Assembly: GCA_965644295.1 (NCBI GenBank)
Contig: CBFFRP010000208.1
Location: 62,001 to 126,000, forward strand
From: Paraphysomonas bandaiensis
Taxonomy: Eukaryota > Chrysophyceae
Direction: 5' to 3'
DNA: 64,000 bases
The notes under the pieces are model-generated. The model searched no databases. It was given only the letters and a program-made list of their open reading frames with translations, and was not told the DNA's origin. Numbering within the stretch: position 1 is the stretch's first letter; every line of letters starts with the position of its first letter. Below are positions 58,844-64,000 of this stretch, piece after piece. Made by a program: the position numbers and the translations under genes.

Positions 58844-59389
58844 ATGCGATTTGTTCTTATAGTAGTTCAGGTTCTCTACTTACTGAGCAGTGCAGTGACG
58901 GCTGATTTGCTCACTGCGATATCCACCAACAAGAGATCCTCCATAAAAGCCGCACTTGAAAACATAGACAAAGATGAGATCAACAAAAGAGGAGCGGGCG
59001 GGCAAACACCTCTCATGCATGCTGTTTTAAGTGGAAAGACAACTGCTGTGGAGTTACTACTGGAGGCTGGCGCTGATTTCACGATACCCGAGAAAGACGG
59101 CTACACCCCCATGCACGGTGCCGGCTTTCAAGGAAGGGCTGATATTGCAGAGATACTTATTGATTATGGACTACCTGTTAGTGATATGCACGCAGATGGA
59201 TACACCCCACTTCATCGGGCTTGTTGGGGTTCTGAGAAGAGACATGCCGATACTGTTCTTGTGTTCCTAGAAGCTGGAGTTGATAAAGATGAACCCTCAC
59301 GAGATGGAAAGACATGTAGTGAGATGACTAGCAATAAGAGAACGAAAAAGATATTGCAAAAGTGGAAGGCTAGACTGCAAGATCTATAA
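58844..59389 (+). CDS. Secreted ankyrin-repeat protein
   Basis: Single exon, 181 aa. The start codon chosen (58844) opens a strong signal peptide, MRFVLIVVQVLYLLSSAVTA, followed at once by about four ankyrin repeats: DLLTAISTNKRSSIKAALEN, GQTPLMHAVLSGKTTAVELLLEAGADFT, GYTPMHGAGFQGRADIAEILIDYGLPV, GYTPLHRACWGSEKRHADTVLVFLEAGV and a capping GKTCSEMTSNKRTKKIL helix. Consensus TPLH.A and LL..GA residues are kept. Combining a signal peptide with ankyrin repeats is unusual because ankyrins are mostly cytosolic. Confidence 0.88.
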   Translation: MRFVLIVVQVLYLLSSAVTADLLTAISTNKRSSIKAALENIDKDEINKRGAGGQTPLMHAVLSGKTTAVELLLEAGADFTIPEKDGYTPMHGAGFQGRADIAEILIDYGLPVSDMHADGYTPLHRACWGSEKRHADTVLVFLEAGVDKDEPSRDGKTCSEMTSNKRTKKILQKWKARLQDL

Positions 59390-61372
59390 ATAGGCTTTCG
59401 CGCTGTGTGTATATTTCTATTTCTGGTAAATAATATAATAGTTTTGAACAGTGCTATTTCATGTTTTCGGCATCCAATTTGAAATAATTAACATATGATG
59501 ATATGAAAATTATTTCAAATTACGACCTTTCACAATTTAGAAGTGATGCCCCATATCGAGGCAGAGTGTCCTCTATTGTAGTAAGCATATGGATTGAACT
59601 ACTATGCAATTCGCACATCGTTAAGGATAACAATGAATACTTCATGTGTACGATTCTGCACTATACATACATGGATCATATTTACGTGGTGGATATAAAT
59701 GCAATTTTTTTGCGTATTCCTTTTCAAATGGTTGGGGCGGTAAGGCGGCATTCGTAGAATAGGCGCACTTTAATATATATGTGCTGCCAATGTGACCTAA
59801 AAGAATAGAAGACTGTGTACAATCGGCAAAATTGTTAGCAAAATATTACTGATCATTGATAGTGATAGAGCACCAATGTAGGTATAAGACGCTTTATTAG
59901 TAGATTCGTCTTATATAGAATGAGAATTATGCAGAGATACAAGACGAATGGATCAAAGACACAATGGTTTTGATAATAGAAGACACCTGAGTGCTCTTGG
60001 ATATGAAGATAGAGTAGAAGGTAGTTCTAGAAAGAAGTCTGAAATGGTATATTTTTGATAAAGAAGGTTGGATTTTGGAAAGCTTGCTTACAATGTTGTA
60101 AAGAGCCTGAAGTCTGTACACCGCGGCCTCGAGAATAGCACTGCGAGTTGCTCAATCTGATTCTGTGAAGCTCGCTACCTACTCTGCCTCAACCCTCAAC
60201 TACACTTACTATCTAAGTATTGCAAAAATATGTACAATAAGTTAAGTTGAAATGAACTTATTCTCTAGAGAAATATTTATTATGATAGTTTCACAATAAT
60301 TCAGAATGGCGAGATAGTAGTGGAATATCAAATATAAGCAACATGGCTAAATCGCCTAGTGTAGCGAGAAGGAGGGCACGTAATATGCAACCAGCAATTA
60401 TTGGTTATACATTTAGCAGTACAAGTATCTTTTGCTAGCAAGGCAATCATAAGTGTCACACACTTCTTCTAGTACGTAGACAGTCACGACCTCTTTGCGG
60501 TTGCCCTATCAGTCGTTCAGTATCTTTCATAGTGAGGAATTCACGTTCATGAAAAACCGGCAATCCCTTCATCTACTCTATACGATGCAAGTGAACAACC
60601 TTCATCTATTAAAGCGCTGGATTCTCAAGCCCACAGGTCGCTGGGTTTCACATACAGCAGGCTGCCTTCTACTCGGAAAGAACAAAAGAGAGCAGTCGTG
60701 ACACCTGCAACCGATGACGAATACCTACACCATACGGCTGTTCCACTTAGCGAACCAGAGGCAGTATTGTTGACTGTAACGAGTTAGGGTCACGAGCTAT
60801 AAGCTAGAGGGAACATATCTCCACATTGCACACTACTTCCGTCTCATCACACTCTGATAGAGCTGAAGACTAATCGGCGAAGTCCTCATCTAAACCCTCC
60901 AATCATATCTGTTACTTCTTCATCCTCAACTTGCTTACTTCGTAAATCATTGGACACCCTACAAAGTGGAATAGGATGAAAATACGTCGACAAATTCAGG
61001 GATTTTGGGGAATCCCTACATTTATAAAGACGCTCATTGGTGGGTACGAACGTAAAAATACGTAAAGTACCCCTTTGCTGTCACCTTGACGAGAAAGCAT
61101 AGATAAAAAATCCTGTTTTTGTCCAGGATATCTGTACACAGCAGCACCAACTCTGTACGTATATTCTGTTCTGATTTTACTTCCTTCAGTTCCATACTTT
61201 ACGCTGTAGATACTGCTGCTGTATAGCGTACTATTACACTACAGCGAAGTTTTCTATGAGTAAGTTTACTTAATTCACATACCCCCCTAACAAATGAACC
61301 ACAGCCGTCTGAGAGGCTCCTCTGGTATCATTGATCTCAGTTGTGGCTGATCGATCATAGCATCAGCATATA
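59390..61372. other. Subtelomeric spacer, largely empty
   Basis: AT-rich 2-kb spacer between the two ankyrin-type genes; no element copies and no credible gene. Near its right end, GATACTGCTGCTGTATAGCG (61207-61226) echoes the promoter motif, and GACAAATTCAGGGATTTTGG with ATCCTGTTTTTGTCC lies near 60990-61125, upstream of the last gene. Confidence 0.45.
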
Positions 61373-63676
61373 ATGAGCGCTGTTGGAGACAGAGACACGT
61401 GTCGTGTGTGGGTTAAAGTGGGCGAAGAGCAGCCGTTTGATGTGGAGGTGTCCAGCAGCTGTATAGTTAACGACCTCAAGAGAGCAGTGAAGAGAGACAT
61501 GCCCATAATATTCTCTGCTGTAGACGCCGTTAAGATCGCTATCAGAGCCGCTGACGGCTCTCTCCTCTCTGCGGGTAAAGAGCGGCGTTGCTGTTGATCT
61601 CCTCACACTGTATATGATCATATAGGAACACGCTGCTGCGGTACTCGTGATGATAGCATAGGAACCAGTGACGACAACCCGTACTTAATCGACTCTCCCC
61701 CAACTCCATCTGCTTCCATCGCACTCGGTTAGTGTTCAGTAACGTTGAAAATATTTTCTAATTTATCCATAGGTCATGTAGCAGAAGTTCAAGCTGCTGG
61801 AAGTGTGGGTTCCGGGAAATTTAAAGCAGCCCCATCTACAATGCAAACTGCAGTAGAAACGCATGAGGAATATTCTCAGGAATCTATTAGGTCGACTCCC
61901 TTCTATCCCATAGAGGAGTCTTATCCTTCTGATGGGAACGAGAGTGGTGATCAAGATATATATCAGACAGATTTTGAGCGCCTATGCGAGTCGCTCTCGC
62001 GGTCCGTGTCATATAGTTCTCTGCGACGCACCCTGGCTATAGATCAAGTGTTTAGCAACGAGGATCTCGTCAGACTGCTTTTCACCTACGTAGGGTATAC
62101 GAGGTGTCTTCCACTGGTACTTACTTGCAGGGAGATTGCACGTTTATTCATTGTGAATGCGGGTCTGCCACTGCGCACAGATTATAGTGCATGTCTGGAC
62201 AACCAGACTATAGCTTCCTGGGCTAAGGCTTTCCCCTCGTGCCCCCTAAATAAGAATCACGTGCTCAGTCGTTTGGTACCAATTGGCGGTAGCTTGGATA
62301 TGGTCCGGTGGGCGTTGGACATACTTGAGAGTGAGCGAGTGGATCTTAGGTCCAAGGATGCAATGTGTGAAGCGGCCGCCCTTCACGGCCATAATCATAT
62401 AGTACAACACCTTACACTACAAAGGGGATGTCGTTGGAGTGCTGAGCTGACACACAAAGCCGCTATGGGGGGGCACCTACACACCCTTAGGTGGCTGAGA
62501 TCCCAGTCTGGACCCAACGAGAAACCCTGTCCGTGGACTCCAAAGGTGTGCAGCTCTGCCGCCCGCAACGGCTTTGTGGATATTCTGCGTTATATTTATC
62601 ATGAGGACCCTAGCCCTCTTACTTGCACAGTGAATATGATATCTTACGCTGCCAGCTACGCCGCAGATGTCGGTGTTCTCCATTTCGTGATGGCTGAATT
62701 TAGACCAGTAGACTTGATGCTGTCGGCAGGTTACCAACAGGCTTGTAGGGTGGCAGCAGAGTGTGGAAATCTTTCCGCACTACAGCTCTTGCGCAGTCAA
62801 GAAATGCCTTTCGATTGGCATCCGGATATGCTCAGACTGGCAATCAGAAACAACCATCTGCATGTTTTACAATGGCTTCACGAACAGCCCGGCTTCCCCT
62901 ATACGCATAATTCTCTTTCCTTTCGTACGGCTGCCAAGCATAATAGAGTGGAGATCCTCAACTGGCTGAAAGGACTAGAACCGGCGGTGGAGTGGGATAT
63001 ACGGACTTCACTCTGCGCTGCTGCAGAGGAGGGACATGTGGAAGTACTTAGGTGGGCTCGAAACCAAACACCGTCATTGCAGCCAGATTCTGCCACTGTT
63101 TTGACTGCGGCTATTTCTCATCGAGACTGTAGTTTGGAGACAGTACGATGGATGCGTGAGCAAAATCCACCATGGAAGTGGGACGCGAGTGCTGTCAACA
63201 AAGCCTGTAAATGTGGGAACCTGGATGTGCTACAATTCCTACGAGAGTCAAATCCACCCTGCCCATGGAGCTCAGCTGCACTCAGCCATGCTATTAAGAC
63301 CAATAATCTTGAGATCGTTAAGTGGCTGGTCACTCAGCTGTCCTGTCCTGGTCTCGCCATGGCGTGCAGTACTGCTGCCTATTCGGGGAAGCTCAACATA
63401 TTCCAGTACTTGTTGTCAGTGAATCCACAACTACCATGCAATCTTCGTGAAATCTGCATGACTTTGCACGAAGACATACGTAAGAACCATTCTAAGAGCA
63501 GCTCATTCCGGAACTGGGCTCTAAACGAAGTACTACTCTGGATAATGGAAAATCACGAACTTGAGTATCCTTATGACTCAAAGGTCTTGCGACGTCAGCT
63601 TAAGCGTAATCAGTACCCCGAGTCTTACTGCGCAATGCTCTCCAACCGCATTTGGTGTGACGAGGACGATGGGTAG
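61373..63676 (+). CDS. Crinkler-like header fused to ankyrin (CPW-type) repeats, telomere-adjacent
   Basis: Exons 61373..61574, 61626..61727, 61773..63676 (735 aa; introns 51 and 45 nt). The first about 65 residues look like a ubiquitin-like Crinkler/CR header: CRVWVKVGEEQPFDVEVSS, CIVNDLKRAVKRDMPIIFSAVDAVKIAIRAADGSLLSAG (family pattern: short strand, V..LK.AIK...P, VDA..L.L), followed by IGTSDDNPYLIDSPP, similar to linkers after such headers; it lacks a clear LFLAK. After a low-complexity linker, residues about 190-640 hold ankyrin-type repeats of the giant-virus and protist subtype, with AA..GH...L.WL...G CPW.. (GHLHTLRWLRSQ, CGNLSALQLLRSQEMPFDW, NNHLHVLQWLHEQPGFPY, GHVEVLRWARNQ, CGNLDVLQFLRESNPPCPWS). 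No signal peptide is evident. Header-carrying proteins act as host or nuclear effectors in some lineages; function here is inference. Confidence 0.75.
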
Positions 63677-63744
63677 GAAGTAGATAAATAAGATGTTATC
63701 GTACAAACTGTATAAACTATGGAAAATTATATCACACCAATATT
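63672..63744 (+). repeat. Subtelomeric duplication, copy 1
   Basis: GTACAAACTGTATAAACTAT at 63701-63720, followed by GGAAAATTATATCACACCAA; matches 63885-63960 with a few substitutions and small insertions. The copy begins at the 3' end of the ankyrin gene. Confidence 0.75.
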
Positions 63745-63957
63745 TCTACTTCAAACATGAATGCAAATGATGATTTTACTTAAACCAAGATATAGAATCG
63801 ATTCCTCTGTATAATTCAAATGAGCAGATTAAACAATATCAAAACAATATGATCGTAATTTGTGTTGGTTAGGGTTAGAGTTGGTAGTAGGTAAATAATT
63901 GTAGCGGAAATTGTTGTACAAACTGTATAAACATTGGAATATTATATCACCCAACTA
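63677..63957. other. Very short subtelomeric spacer with duplicated segment
   Basis: 281 bp between the last stop codon and the telomeric repeats. It contains two related copies of a roughly 70-bp segment and an interstitial GGTTAGGGTTAGAG at 63868-63881. Confidence 0.8.
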
Positions 63958-63960
63958 TTA
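63885..63960 (+). repeat. Subtelomeric duplication, copy 2
   Basis: GTACAAACTGTATAAACATT at 63916-63935, followed by GGAATATTATATCACCCAAC; runs directly into the telomere. Confidence 0.75.
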
Positions 63961-64000
63961 GGGTTAGGGTTAGGGTTAGGGTTAGGGTTAGGGTTAGGGT
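63958..64000 (+). repeat. Telomere repeats (TTAGGG)n, right chromosome end
   Basis: Just over seven uninterrupted TTAGGG units to the end of the window, G-rich strand reading 5'-3' toward the end, as expected for a right telomere. Confidence 0.97.

Noticed and set aside
63868-63881. Internal telomere (interstitial array)
   Set aside because: Only about two units with a mismatch; too short to call an array, mentioned only as part of the duplication.

Overview
This is a nuclear chromosome end from an intron-rich unicellular eukaryote. The sequence runs to its right edge in (TTAGGG)n. The genes are broadly conserved eukaryotic ones: Arf, Rab21, epsilon-COP, Nup107, EXO1, DDX1, LIN9, NECAP, DNAJC25 and others. 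They are cut by about 95 introns, mostly 44-66 nt, almost all GT-AG, with two likely GC-AG. I cannot name the lineage. TTAGGG telomeres, tiny introns, a Crinkler-like header protein and ankyrin repeats carrying CPW-type motifs fit a protist such as a stramenopile- or rhizarian-like lineage, or an early fungus-like one, but this is weak inference. Nothing looks bacterial, organellar or viral.

Layout, left to right: the 3' part of Arf; a DUF2064-type glycosyltransferase; mitochondrial RbfA; then eight head-to-head gene pairs. These are an unknown nuclear protein / PP2A B'' subunit; DNAJC25 / a divergent kinesin; epsilon-COP / Nup107; LIN9 / a membrane subtilase; DDX1 / a small membrane protein; BCAT / NECAP; EXO1 / a secreted FkbM methyltransferase; Rab21 / a secreted ankyrin protein. 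Last comes a Crinkler-like header fused to ankyrin repeats, whose stop codon lies 281 bp from the telomeric repeats. Sixteen consecutive genes alternate strand perfectly. Head-to-head spacers are 0.4-0.8 kb and rich in palindromic GTATAC/CTGTATAC motifs. Tail-to-tail spacers are 1.4-3 kb and hold essentially all the dispersed repeats.

Repeats: the main family is a roughly 0.5 kb interspersed element (about 11 full or partial copies). Its 3' part folds into nested hairpins with compensatory base changes and a GNRA-type tetraloop in most copies, so I read it as a structured-RNA, SINE-like element. There is also a 91-bp hAT-like MITE with an 8-bp target duplication, a second low-copy AT-rich repeat, and a 211-bp TATG microsatellite in the epsilon-COP/Nup107 promoter.

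The genes do not form one pathway. Several serve membrane traffic (Arf, Rab21, epsilon-COP, NECAP) or nuclear and genome functions (Nup107, EXO1, LIN9, DDX1). Exon coordinates were derived by hand from splice signals, reading frame and family conservation. Each stated exon set keeps one open frame, with a stop at the end.
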